Source of the DNA: Phallusia mammillata
Lineage: Eukaryota; Chordata; Ascidiacea; Phlebobranchia; Ascidiidae
DNA: 64,000 nt
Assembly: GCA_003260075.1 (NCBI GenBank)
Contig: QLIY01000815.1
Coordinates: 9,648-73,647 of the forward strand
Direction of reading: 5' to 3'
Part shown: positions 11,578-23,802 of the stretch, one piece after another
Layout: the number at the start of each line of letters is the position of its first letter
How positions within the stretch are numbered: position 1 is the stretch's first letter
Notes under the pieces: generated by a model
Told to the model about the DNA's origin: nothing
Seen by the model: the letters and a program-made list of their open reading frames with translations, nothing else
The model's database searches: none
Position numbers and translations under genes: made by a program

Positions 11578-14500
11578 TTAAGATGCTTTATTTGCTTCTC
11601 CTTGTTGTCCCTGTTCTTCCATCTGCATCAAATAACGAAAAACTTATTTTAAGTTTTAAGAGACTACCAGGCATTGATTGGTCCGAAAAGGTTCGAGGTT
11701 GCAAAGCTTGACAACCGGTCCACGTGGCTTAATACCGACTTATTTGCAGACAATACTACGCCATGGAACAAGTCTATTACCATAAAAAATGATACACCAT
11801 GCAAAATGCGACGCAAAGACAACGCTATGAGGATCGATTGCAAATATAATCAAACTAACCGACATATAAGAATGAGCGATGCTACGTTTCTCTAACATAA
11901 AACCAAAAGTAGCATGTCTTCTGTTGCTTTTAATATGTTGACCTGATGATGACAATAGCACTTGTCGAAACGTAGTTATGACACATTATAACAAAAGAGT
12001 TATGACACAGAAATAGAGGCGTATCCAAGCTTTTTAAAGGGGGATGCAACATTTATAGTTTGGAGCATTTCCCAATGACTTTTCATAACGTCGTTTATTC
12101 TGCTTTGGAACATTTCTCGTGTCTACTTTATTATTGTTGTCATGCAGGGATAAACGAGACGTTTAATCAATGGGGTCAGCTATTGAAATGAAAAGGGGGC
12201 CCGGATCCCTCAAATCCCATTCCCCTTGAATATACGCCACTGATATTAATCAGGCTATAATATCAGTGGAAAATAAGTGCAAATCAAGCACAGAATATTA
12301 CATGGTTGTGCATTCTTAATTATCAAACACACTTGCGGTACAGTACATGACAAAAGCTCTCTAAAACTCCACCCTGGAACTAATAAAATTATGACCGCTC
12401 CCGTTGGCGTAAAGTCACGGATATGAATAGGAGCAAACGAAGTTAAACATTTATCTCAAGGCTTGGTGTTTTACGAGCGTTTGGACGTGACTTTGTCTGT
12501 TATGTTAAGGTTTAACAAAAGCCGCACATCTACTTATCCACACACTTCGCAATGAGTTATCAACAAAGCAATCACAAACTGTGTCAATGAGTTATGTAAG
12601 TAACCGTAAACTATGTGTCGAAAAAAGGGTATCGGGATATTTGCGGAGTGTATCAACCATTTCATGTTCTAGGGCTTGGTGAAAAAATACAGGTGTACAT
12701 GACAACGCTGGAACAAATAGCGGCTCGCGTTCAGGCATTTCAGAACTGCAGCAGCCGAACCATTCTTTCGATGTAAATGTTATTATTTAGTTATGCTTTA
12801 GGTACTTAAAACGGTAATGACTTGGTTTAAAAAAGCTTACAAAAAAACGTCACATCCAAAAAATCGACTTAAACAAAATACAGCAATTCCTTTTGTTTAT
12901 CTTGCTTTTCTTTGTGATTGTCATGAGGGTAGAGCAAGATCTTATCAGTCGTATTACATTTTGCTCGTTTCAATGGGCAGGATAAACTTATATTCTCTTC
13001 TTTTAATGTAACTTAATATAACTCAACGAAATCACCCATTTTTTGCACATCTACTTTGGCCTCAAAAATCACCGAAAAACCCCTAACAGTTAACATTGTG
13101 AAGTTTATTGTACAAGTTAAACCACAAACTGTGCTCGACAGTAAAAAAAACAAAGAAAAACTCTGTTTGAGGTCTCCATCATAATGTTATCAAATCATTT
13201 CCTTGAATATAACAATCACAGCAAATATTTTTCTGTTTACCTTTTTTTTGTAGGCGAAAAAATGTTCGTTCATTGCGTTTAACTTCTCCTTGAGTTTGTC
13301 ACGTTCCATAGTTAGTTGCTTGACATTTTCTAGCAACAAGTGTTTTGTTTATTTTTTAGAGCAATTCTACAGGATAAGTTGAAAAACAACCAACCGTTTA
13401 GATTTCTTAATTCTTCTTCTTTGTTTCTCACTTCCTCTGCTACTACAGTTTTCATTTTTTCATCCACCTGCAAATTTATATTCAATAAAGTGTTGATTTT
13501 CCATATTAAAGTTAGTTCATATTAGTGTTAGCTCCTCACAAGTTTGCGGTGAAAATTATATTCGGCTTTGTATGTTTCACTAAACCTAATGCACACATGT
13601 TCCCAGCTGTCGAAGGGCAAGCCAGTGGTCAACATGCAATTTTCCTACTTAGCGCCTTTGCGTTGTTATTTACTCTTTACGGGATTTTTACTGCGTGTTT
13701 AAGAACTTTTATTGCGTAGGTACATTTTCATGAGGTGTAAGGAAGTTTTTCTTAAAGATCATTAAACGTATATCGAAAATAAATAATGCCAATTCGAGCA
13801 AATAACCCAATTTACAAAACTCCGCTATTGTTTCCAACAGAGATTAAAGGTTCGAGAGCCTTAATTGGTTCAAAATATCAAAAGGCGTATACTTGGATAC
13901 TTTATACAGTTCATATAGTTAAAAAGTTTGACAATATTAGCAAAAATAGTTTGTAGTGCCCACAATCAGGGCATACACGAAAAAACATTCTACAAACACC
14001 ATTACAAATTTTATCGTTTCACAAACACCATTTGTAGTTTGTACCAAAGAATGCGACGTAGTAAAAACTGACCTTTATTTGAACTTTCTGTTCCAAACTT
14101 TCCGCATTTTCTTCAACTTTTCTATTGCATTCGTCTTTAATTTGGGCAATTCTGATTTCACTCTTTGCTAGTTCGTTTACTCTTTTCCTATCTACGGCAT
14201 TTGTCAGCCCTGGGAAAACAAAACTTTACTTAAATCTCAGAAGAAAATAAGAACGATAAATTCAATCATATGTATAAGACATTAGGCACAAAAGGTTTTT
14301 ATTTGCACTTGACTTCCCGCAAAATTAGCTCACATACCTGCAGGTTTATCTGCATGGAAATTGGAAGCTTTTTAGGAAATTTCCTTAGCTAAGCATTAAG
14401 TTTAAGTTGAGATGTACACGGCTAAGATTAGAAAATCACATTCTAACATGTCTGTTAGTTACAAAACTATTATGTTCCATGTCTAATTTATTTGATCCCA

Positions 14501-14786
14501 GACTTACACAGGTCATTTGCATAAATCTTATATTTTACTATAGTTTTCGTTATCCTGTCCGATCTAACACAGGCAACATAGGTTTAAATATTTTGCATTT
14601 ATTCACTTACAATTTGCGAAAATTCCAAACACGATGAAGATGCAAAGAGCTGAACCGAGTCTGTAAGTAGTTCGTTCGTTAAGGACCATTGTTTAGTAGC
14701 CTCCTCTTTCCATAAGTCAACAGCTTTACTTATTTTTGTACTGTTGGCCCACCATTCAGTGTATTGTTGAAAGTAAAATATACCGC
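11578..14786 (-). CDS. Coiled-coil protein, partial gene model
   Basis: Minus-strand exons 14786-14611, 14209-14073, 13467-13395, 13329-13241 and 11622-11578 (stop TAA). The last four join cleanly by phase (0, 1, 0). They encode about 113 residues rich in Glu, Lys and Leu with heptad-like spacing (for example QLTMERDKLKEKLNAMNEH), which suggests a continuous alpha-helical coiled coil ending in a short Gln/Glu tail. The exon at 14786-14611 is also coding-like (QQYTEWWANSTKISKAV) and ends in phase 0, but the next acceptor needs phase 1. Either an exon is missing between them or this exon belongs elsewhere. The acceptor at 14787 implies more coding upstream, which I could not find. A structural or motor-associated helical protein is likely; no family is recognised. 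Confidence 0.6.
12012..12242. mobile_element. Degenerate repeat with GGCGTAT ends
   Basis: The left edge reads AGAGGCGTATCCAAGC and the right edge, reversed, reads CAGTGGCGTATATTCAAGG. Both edges border G-rich runs (AAAGGGGGATG and GGGGGCCCGGATCC). No clean target duplication is visible, so the boundaries are approximate. It looks like an old MITE copy. Confidence 0.45.
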
Positions 14787-15255
14787 CTGTTCAAGACGGA
14801 AAAAAAGATAATGCTGTTGCAATCTTTTTTGTAAAAACGACTTTAGCACACCTGTTTTACAAAATTGTGTACATAGCATCCAAAGCATGCTCAAATCGTT
14901 CATTTTTTCAAAAAAAATACAAGAGTCCGTTTACAAGACCGCACTCTATGGGAAAACTATAATTTTCACAAGCTCGAGTGGTGTATGTCCACTGATGTGC
15001 AATCAACCTTGAAAAGATTTGTGCACACCGGTTGACATGAAAATCTTTTCGTGGTGAAATTCCCTACAAGCAGTGCTGGTTTTATATTAGCCTAACAAGC
15101 AATGGTTTTACTTGTTTGTAGACGGTGATTTCAAAATAACAAAGCTACCTAATTAACGGTATCTCTTTCACCACTACAGATCATTCCTTTTAAGTGGTCG
15201 CCACCTTGCTTCCTTCGCAACACACTTTAAAGTGGTCGCCACCTTGCTTCTAGCT

Positions 15256-15660
15256 CAGTGGTTCTCAAACGTTTTTATTTTTTGTCAGAACGGTCCCTTT
15301 GCAATTTTCTCGAGCACCCGCGGTCCAAGCTAATATATGTGAAACTACAAAGAAACCAGAATATACCTAAGCGAAACAAAGCCCGCAGTTAACAATTAAT
15401 AGTTAATTCATTCCTTGCGAAAGTATTGCTGTTTGCTACAACAACACTCAGATTAAAGTTAGTTTAGTTTCGTAAGATTACTCGTGGGGAATTTTCAAAC
15501 CTGTTTATAACGTCACAAATAGGACCAAAACAATAAAAGAATTGTGCGCGAACAATCGTCTCTTTTTGTTGCTTAAAAATAAATTAAAGGACCTCTTTTT
15601 GTCATAGAAGACGCATTTATCTGTCTAATTTCTCTGCGAATCCCAGCTTAATAACCGCTG
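15256..15660. mobile_element. hAT-like MITE
   Basis: The element is 405 bp. The left end is CAGTGGTTCTCAAACG and the right end, reversed, is CAGCGGTTATTAAGC. It is flanked by perfect 8-bp duplications TTCTAGCT (15248-15255 and 15661-15668). Interior motifs such as TTGTGCGCGAACAATCG recur in a degenerate copy around 47380-47700. Confidence 0.9.
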
Positions 15661-16006
15661 TTCTAGCTTGTCGCAACATTGGCATAGCTGAGGTGCGTTT
15701 CAGCCTGTACCTTTACAATTTTGAGACTGGCCGTATCGCATTACTGCCGTATCGGTTAAAAAGCGTAACTGACACCGCTAACTTAGGTATGTTGTACCAT
15801 TACTATCGAGCAACTCTACACGTATGTTCTCACAAGTTTAGTCTAGTTAACAGTATACAACTAGATAAATTCCTGATACAATCCACAAGAAACTTTACTA
15901 TCTGTCAACGGTTGTAGCACATTGATCACAAGAGATTTGGTTGCAGACATGCTGTTTAAAAACATACAGAAAAACATGAAACGAAAGAATTCCTTTAATG
16001 ACCCAG

Positions 16007-16115
16007 AGTTGTCAACGGGTCTGAAATTGAGCCCGAACCCGGCCTAAGCCCGAAAGTACTAGCCCGAAACCAGAACCCGGCCCGAAAAGCCCTGCCCGAC
16101 TTACAACTCTGTAAT
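16007..16115. mobile_element. GC-rich MITE with CAGAGTTG ends
   Basis: The element is bounded by CAGAGTTG and CAACTCTG and made of repeated GCCCGAACCCGGCC-like words. A close relative lies at 20317-20403. High GC inside an AT-rich genome and shared ends point to a small non-autonomous transposon family. Confidence 0.65.
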
Positions 16116-16695
16116 GACTTATGAACGGAAACGCAAAATGATCCCGTCTTATGAAAAAAATATCTATCACCAACCTATGTAAAACATAGCAGCGATTTTG
16201 GGTGAAAGTTTAAAATCCTTAACCCAAAGGAAATAGACTTTAGTACTGTGGAGTCCAATTGGAAAGTTTTTAAAAAGTACGTGCGTGGTACGACCCTGCG
16301 ACCTACTGCAGGCTTTTGCCCCATGGGAGTGGTTTACAGCGAGCCATTAGCCTACGAGTTTTCCACGCAGTGTTCCAATGTGGTTTGAACACAATAATCA
16401 ACGAACTTTTGAACTGTTGCTATGTTTGTAAACTTGTTGTATTCTATTCTTGTGAAAAATTCCCGGAAGTTATTAGGTTATTAACGTCAAAAATCTGCAT
16501 GTATTGCTATCAAACACTCACTTGCAGACAGGTCACTTGCATTCGAACAACCTTGGTTAAGAACATTCAATTACCAAAAACGTGACTCGAAGACGTGTGA
16601 TACAACGCTACAAATGTTACATTATTACCAGTCTTTCTATCCAGAGATACAGTTATGCAGTAGCCTATTTCTGGGACATAATCTATGGTCTATGT

Positions 16696-16912
16696 CAGTG
16701 GTTCTTAACCTTTTTTCCTTGCTGCACCCCTTTCAAATCACCAACCAATTTTCGCACCCCCTTGCAAATCACTAACCAATTTTCGCTCCCCCTTCTGTAA
16801 TTGCTTAAATAGAATACACCTAACCAACCTTAATGATTCAGCATCCCCGCACCCCCTAGGAACAGTTCTCGCACCCCTTGGGGGTGCGTGCACCCCGGGT
16901 TAAGAACCCCTG
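16696..16912. mobile_element. Short hAT-like MITE
   Basis: The element is 217 bp. Ends are CAGTGGTTCTTAACC and, reversed, CAGGGGTTCTTAACCC. Perfect 8-bp duplications GTCTATGT lie at 16688-16695 and 16913-16920. The interior repeats CACCCC words. The same family occurs in opposite orientation at 59221-59422. Confidence 0.9.
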
Positions 16913-19705
16913 GTCTATGTCAACAAGATTACAAAAGAGAGCGCGAAAAATAGTTCATGGTGATATCAGCTACACAATGTATTAAATCACTGTGCCCGTT
17001 TCTTTAAATAGCCTTTAAAAAATCAGGTGGTGAAGCAACGCTCTTTTTCAAATTCGTCCTGAAGCAACAAAATAAAAATAACCTTCAACGCCAAACGGTT
17101 TAGGACCGTTATCCAACAAAAGACTATTAACTAGTGTCAATATAGCATTACAATAGGCCGTCACAATACACAACCATTAGTGGAAATCGGAATTTCCTGC
17201 GATGGGAAACGGTATTGCAAACAGCATGGGCGGGAGCCAAATATAAATAATTTCAGAGCATATCGCCAATTGCTGTTTGACCATCAACTGCTTTTGTGTA
17301 TTAAGGCGCATTTGTTTTACATGCTTGAAATCTATGACATAATTATTTAACAAACGCGTACGTTCGCTAATGCATTATTTATCACCCAGCTGTAAACTTT
17401 GGTGTATATGAGCGCCTGTCCTACTGTACCACTTTTAAAAAGTGAACTACACTAAAACATTTGCCATGTTGATTAGTAACTTCGTCGAATAGTTTTTACT
17501 TGTACTTAATAAATTGCATAACGCCAGGCCCATTGAAGGCGTCTATTGTACATTTAAAATAAATAATACGTATTACAAAGGTTGTAACTTTAAATCAATT
17601 ATGACTAGTGACCAACCTCTGAAACGCACTTTCTAACTAGTGTCTACAATTTTCATCGTTTTTCTGATCTAGGTCATTAGCTGGAAGTCAAATTAAGACA
17701 ATACGGTTTGACTTTTTGTCAGCATAACACCCAAAATACTTAGCGCCTGAACACGAGTTTTTTTATGTTTGCTGTATTTCACACCAACAGCAGTGAGAGT
17801 CAGACATAAAAATAACAGATAAACGTTGGAACGCCATACAATTTGCATACCTAACAATTAATATCGCGTTACATAATTGTCAACAATAGAAGTGTTCTGG
17901 TTAGTTTATGGCTCCGAAATATCGTAATGTTTATTCCAAAATAAGTTTTCTTCTAATGTCAATCTGATCATTTCGTTCCACAGCAACTGGTTCATGCAGC
18001 TAGGCTGTGAACATGCAGCTAGGCTGTGACTGAACATTATCTACCAACCCCGGGGCTACAGTACCAGTCTAGTCTCATTTATACGAATCGGTTTGTGTTT
18101 ACCCTCCTGACTTGTGTGTGTGTGCGTGATCGGGCACGTTTCAGCGCACGAGTGTGTTTGCTTTTTGTTTCACGTGCGACACGCAAGACTGCCTGCAGCC
18201 ACTTGCCAGGGTAGACAAGTCAATATCGCGAAACGGTGTATACAAAGCAGTCTAAAAGGCAGACCAAAGGAACAAACTCATTCAAGAGGACTTAGTTGTT
18301 AGGCAAGTTTGATTTTGTTTTGCGATTGTTTAGTCTTGTTTTGTTGCTGTAGGTTATTTGCTATTTCGTACATTGATGTTAGCTTTGGGTGGTTTAGCAC
18401 ATAAACTGAATATATTTGTAATGATATGTTAACTTGAATACGTTTGGTAAATTCAAGTCAAGATTACCACGTAAGGCGAATGTTGTTAATCTCTTATTTT
18501 GTCTTAAATAAAAAAATAGTTTTTGTGGCGGCGAGTTACTGTTTTTTTGTGGTTTTTGTGCGCTTTTGTTGATGTGCAACGTTAGAGGTTGCGTCGTTTT
18601 TCATGCTTCCTGTATTTTGTTTCTGGCTATATAGAAGTACTTTTTGGATAAAGCAGAACTTCAGTTTTATTGGCTATGAATTGTAATACTCACTTCTGCC
18701 TTGTAAATGATGTGTAAACACAACCCTACGGCACACGAAACGTATCCGCTTTTCCCGTGGCAATATTTTCGACAGTAAGAGGTAACCAGAAGCTAGGGCC
18801 TTGTAAGTACGCTTTTGGGTAAATGTTCGTCACCTGGTATTTTGCAAAAGGTGTTTTAGGTTTTGTGGTGTTTTAACTACAGTTGGAAAAGGTTTTTCGA
18901 ACCCCATTGTATTTTTTTTTGGCTACGCTGCTAGACAAAAACTACAGGATAGTTGTGCAAATAGAATCCCATTATTGGTTACCACCACAGTTTTATTTGG
19001 TTTGGTGGGTCCTGGACTGAGTGGTTGGCTGGTAGCTTGTTTGAAACCAGATCACGAAATTTTTGTTCGGTTAGTTCTGGTTGTCTCTGAACGTCATTTA
19101 CACAAAGCAGTGCGTTTTCCTGCCAGCTAAAATCTAGCATGGCTGTTGCCTTGCGTGTGTACTACGATATGAATATCAATTCCTTTTTTGTGCTTTTTAT
19201 GCTACTCGGTTAATGAATGTATCTCGGTATGTACAGTTATTTGACGCTTTGCCTTGTGTTTACGCGCGACGAATGATTTCAGTGTGTTGGTACAAACATA
19301 GACAGCACATTGAAATAAACAAACAACGTAATTGGTCATTAACTCAAAAACAACACCAAGTCAATAGCGTTTTATTATCGGTGATTACGCCCCTGAACGC
19401 TGGTAGGCAAGAAGTTGACAGAGTAATGTGTTCTAACGCCTGACTTCCCGTGTCAGGCCTGACAAGATTTTGACAGCGATTTACACCGTACTAAACAAAT
19501 CAATTCCGAGACAAGGAACGTTTGATTTGTATTGAGTCAAAAGATGCCCTTCGCCATAATCTGTCGAAAAGCCGTACCATTTTTTGTTGTTTATTGTTGT
19601 GCAAAAACATCTTACTTTTAGCTAAAGCAAAGGGCATTCATTTTCAAAAAAATGTCCCTAAATACTGTGTTTATCAAAATAGAGTTTAAGACCAATCAGC
19701 TAGGC

Positions 19706-20043
19706 CAGTGGTTCCCAACCTTCCATGGACCGTGGCCCCCTAAAAGTGTCATTTTTGCCTAGTGGCCCCCTTCATGTAACCTTGTAAGTCCTGTGGCCCC
19801 CTTAAAATGTAAATGCCAAACTCGTGTGGAAATTGGATACTAATATCGGCTTTAAACAGGTCGAATAGAGTAAATAAGGGTCCGCATTCGTAAAAAGCCT
19901 CAATATAGACAAATAGTATGCAAAATAGTTGATTCAATTAGGGACTTTTTAGTGGGTGTTTCTGGTAAATCTACACCTGTGGCCCCCCTGAACACAGCTC
20001 GTGGCCCCCCTGGGGGGCCATGGGCCCTGGTTGGGAACCACTG
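19706..20043. mobile_element. hAT-like MITE (GTGGCCCCC family)
   Basis: The element is 338 bp. Ends are CAGTGGTTCCCAACC and, reversed, CAGTGGTTCCCAACC. Perfect 8-bp duplications AGCTAGGC lie at 19698-19705 and 20044-20051. GTGGCCCCC motifs recur along it. A truncated relative begins near 60710. Confidence 0.9.
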
Positions 20044-20316
20044 AGCTAGGCAAATAATTTCCAGCTCGCGAAATAACGTAACTGATTATTACGTTCGAAA
20101 ACTGTTCAGTGAAATTTGAAAGACTTGACCGCTGCTCTTAAATACGTTACTCATGAGTCCTGCGTGCTCTTGCAAAGCAAATCTTGAACTTCCGCGTATG
20201 GTGGAAGTTTTTGAATAGGTTATAGCAGTTTCACTAAGCGTTTATACTAGTCTTTTGAAATTTGGAAATTCCCAATGCTGTCTTTCGAAAATGTGTCACG
20301 TCCTTAGTGCTCACAT

Positions 20317-20403
20317 CAGAGTTGCAAGCGGGCCCAAAATCTGAGCCCGAACCCGGCCCGAACCCGAACCCGGCCCGAAAAGCCCGGCCCGACTTGCAAC
20401 TCT
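20317..20403. mobile_element. GC-rich MITE with CAGAGTTG ends
   Basis: This is the second copy of the family at 16007-16115. It begins CAGAGTTGCAAGCGGG, ends CGACTTGCAACTCTG, and has an interior of CCCGAACCCGGCC units. Confidence 0.7.
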
Positions 20404-20811
20404 GGCTCACATTACAGGACCGGCCATAAAGTCGGTATGGCATAAAATTGACACAAGGCAAAATTCGTGCCGTCCCGTAAGATATCAACGATTTTCAATA
20501 AAAGGGTCACAATATGTGATAAAGCGACGTCCTTAAATGCGTTCACTGGCGACCCTTCTAATGCAGAGCTTTTTATTGTATGTTGTTTTGTTAAAAAGAA
20601 GTAAATATGTCCACGTGGTCTATTGTATGAATAAAGTGGTAGATGAATGTGAAACCAACATTAAGATTGAGCGTGTTCTCTGTAAGGTGTGTTCTCGCAG
20701 TCAATGATTGATCAGGAAGCAAAAAAATTAACGCCCACCAATTTCTTTTGGCAACAGGTGTAGTGTGATCAGTGGGCAAAAGTTTTTGTGATTTTAGTGC
20801 TAGTTCTAGCC

Positions 20812-22179
20812 ATGGGACGCATTCGACTAAAATGCCCAAAGCTTTTGATAAATTTTCTGCGCAACGTGGATAGTGTAAGACGACAGGTGCCGGTTGTATT
20901 TGATGTCATGATGGCTCTTCTTATCCTCTGCATACTACTACTAATGGGTAAGTTTGTCACATTGAATCTTTAAGTGTTGATTAAATACAAATTTCTAGCA
21001 CAAGAAACAAGAAACAAATAATTCGAAATGGCGATCAAATTTTGAAAAGGTTATCTGATTGTTATTCGAATCTTTGTGACAAATACTCATTAGACTGTGT
21101 GTGGCCCATTTATTTGTTTCTAATGTGTCAAACGGCAACTGCAGTCGTTGATTTAAGTAATGTCCCGTTGTGCCCGTTTGTATTGAGTTCTTTGTCATTT
21201 GCAATACTAGTTAAATGGATTTACATTAAAAAAGTCTTATTCAAGCTGTTAGTAATTTCACATGCGCATTTTGCACTTCCAGATATTGTTTGGTTAGGTC
21301 GCGTTCATACGCGGGAGGTTCGTGAACTTGAAGCTTTTCACAATAAAGACCTGCAACGCTTTCGAAAGCAATATGATGCACAGGTACGGAAATGTAAAAT
21401 ATAGGTTTGTTCAATCGAAGATAGATAAAAGAATGTTCGATAAAAGAACATTTTTCAAAATAATAAATCACTAATAAACCAGTATTATAGTTTACCGTTT
21501 TACACTTATATCACCAGTATCGTCTCTCTACCAAAACTTTAAGACAACAGAAACGGTTCCATTTTTATGATGTAAAGAGAGTTTTCAACGTGTTTTCCAA
21601 GAGCGTGTTTTGTGCCTGGCTTACTGTGATTTATGCATGAGTGTGCCGTAATCACAGGTCGGATTCCAGTTGTGAATTAATATTTTCAAATAAAAAAACT
21701 ACTAAAAAACAGATAGGTTGACGACGTGGATGGTTTAAAAAGTTCTTTGGTTATATGATTCATGTTTTTTGCGATTGTTATTATCGTTTGCGTCAACGTA
21801 TGTCTTCGAAAATACTGAAAACCTTATCTCATTGGCATTTTTAACCATGTCATTACATTTTCTAAACTTTTTCATGTCGACACACCAACTGTTCCCTTTT
21901 ATTATGTATTGCATTTCCAATTACGTACAGATGCATGACATCGATTCCCAGCACAGGAAGTTGGGAAGTGACTTGGAATCTGCGCATGCGGAAGAGGTTG
22001 ATCGTTTGAAGTTGGATCACCACCAGGACTTAGAAAAGAAGATTTCTTCCATCCAGGACGAACTTAAAGGACTTCTTGCTTTGTCCAAAACATACTGGGA
22101 AAAGCACGCGGACCAGCATCATGTCGAAATACAATTTCAAGCCCCAGGAATTAACGGAAATGCTGAAGAAGAAACGTAG
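20812..22179 (+). CDS. Single-pass membrane protein with coiled-coil tail
   Basis: Exons 20812-20947, 21283-21383 and 21931-22179 join in phases 1 and 0 with strong sites (GTAAGT, CACTTCCAG, GTACGG, TACGTACAG) and encode 161 residues. The N terminus is basic (about residues 1-28). One membrane segment follows at about 30-50 (VFDVMMALLILCILLLMG). The remainder is hydrophilic helix rich in Glu, Lys, His and Asp (for example AHAEEVDRLKLDHHQDLEKK), likely a coiled coil, ending in an acidic tail. The basic N terminus before the membrane segment favours a type II orientation with the coiled coil in the lumen or outside. I do not recognise the family. An AG that could accept a spliced leader lies 14 nt before the ATG. 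More 5' exons cannot be excluded. Confidence 0.72.
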
Positions 22180-23802
22180 CAAAGCTTTATGGATGAAACT
22201 TTTTGTTTCAACTTTCGCAAAATTACAGCGAGGCAGAACTGACTTTCAAAGCCTTGACGTTCGGAGGTGTCCACGCTAAGCTTTGAACGCGCGACCCTGA
22301 CGTTAGCTTCATGTACTTAGAAAGTAGAGTAGCTAGTACCCCAAAACATTTTTTTCAGATTTCGCTTTTCGTTTCTTCTGATTCGACTATTTCTGTTCAT
22401 TTGGTTTACTGGTTTGCCATACGGCGGTGCACACCCAATCTACATGTGTTTATGATCAAGATTACTTGTCGATTCCAAAACCTAATTATTGCATGCGTAC
22501 TCGAAGTTTTTTGTTGCGTTTCTACGTCTCCCCCTGGGGTAGAATTGACATGATGCTAACGTTAGGCCACTTATAGACATACTTTATTATTGCTCGCTAA
22601 GCATCCAATCATTGAAAAATGTGAAAACACCTCTATTATTTTGTCTTCACAATTAATTTTTGTCTAGTCTGACCAGCCATACCATGCACCACGTCTGGCC
22701 CCCTAACGCGCCCTTAGCACGTATTATCTTGTGATTGTATCGTAGACGGTTAAATGCAGTAGTGTGGAGGTTATTTTAAGTGATTTCTTTGAAATGCAAA
22801 TGTTGCAGTGAAAGCAGTTATCTTCACTTTGCTGTGTTGTGTGATACGAGCATTCGTTCGAGTTCGATTTTTTTCTTCAATCATTTGAAGTGCAAGTATT
22901 TTACAGATTTTATTCGTCACGTTGTTCTTATTCTGTGTATCAGTACGAAGTTTTACAGCAGGTCTTGCAAGCAAATGTATTGCGCATATCGAACATGTGC
23001 AAAAGAGCGTTGAATAAAAAAGAACAAAGCACATTAAAAATTTATTCAAGGACATTTAAACCGTAAGCGCTTAGTATGAAAAGTTTATCCAATAAATGTC
23101 CATCGCAACAAGCATCGGCTTAAAAACCAGGGACAGTTTTGATGCAAACTAAAACCAGTTAGACAGGAGAGAAGTTAAGATTTTTTTACCACAAAATACA
23201 ACAATTTGACAACGACATTTGTATGTAAGTCACGAATTTGGAATCATATTTGACTTGAGACGGGCCTTGTCAAAATAAGGCAAATATAAGGAATGGCTAC
23301 AGTAAATCACATCTGATTGCAAAATATCTTACTTTTGGTTTAGTCTCGTTTAAAAATCCGGAAACACGAATTCAATAAGCTGTGTTCTAAACTGTTGCCC
23401 TAAAAGTGTTTGATCATACAGTGGGTCTAGAATCCAACTAGCATAGCATTGTGTTTTATGTGTTGGTGAATGAAATGAAGTGGGAAAAAGAATAATGTCA
23501 CAGTCACAGTGGTCATTGCACACGTCCTGCTCTTGGTTCAGAAGGTAAGTACCGCAGTATAAAATGCTTTAACTGGCAAACAGAAAAGCAAGAACAAAAC
23601 GACTCGTCAGCAAATCATTATCAATGAAACAGAAGAGCTTCTGAATGTGATAATTTTGTTTTTTCGTTTCTTAGAACTGTTTCTGTTGCGAGCATGCATG
23701 TTTGGTGACATGGTCAAATTTTATTTTCAGGTGCAAAATCTGCTCATTTGTTGGCTTGAAAACAGTACCATCGTTTTCTCATATTTCCTTCTTTTGAATC
23801 TC
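22180..23802. other. Intergenic stretch between converging genes
   Basis: I see no supported gene, RNA or mobile element. The flanking genes converge here: the membrane/coiled-coil gene ends at 22179 on plus and the kinase gene ends at 23803 on minus, so both 3' UTRs fall in this span. Confidence 0.5.

Larger units (their letters stand above)
14790..20811. other. Repeat-rich intergenic stretch
   Basis: This span contains hAT-like elements, a GCCCGAACCC MITE, and small duplications: a 21-bp direct repeat at 15192-15212 / 15230-15250, and an 18-bp one at 17993-18010 / 18012-18029. No convincing exon set was found. The upstream part of the coiled-coil gene on the minus strand may lie here. Confidence 0.45.
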
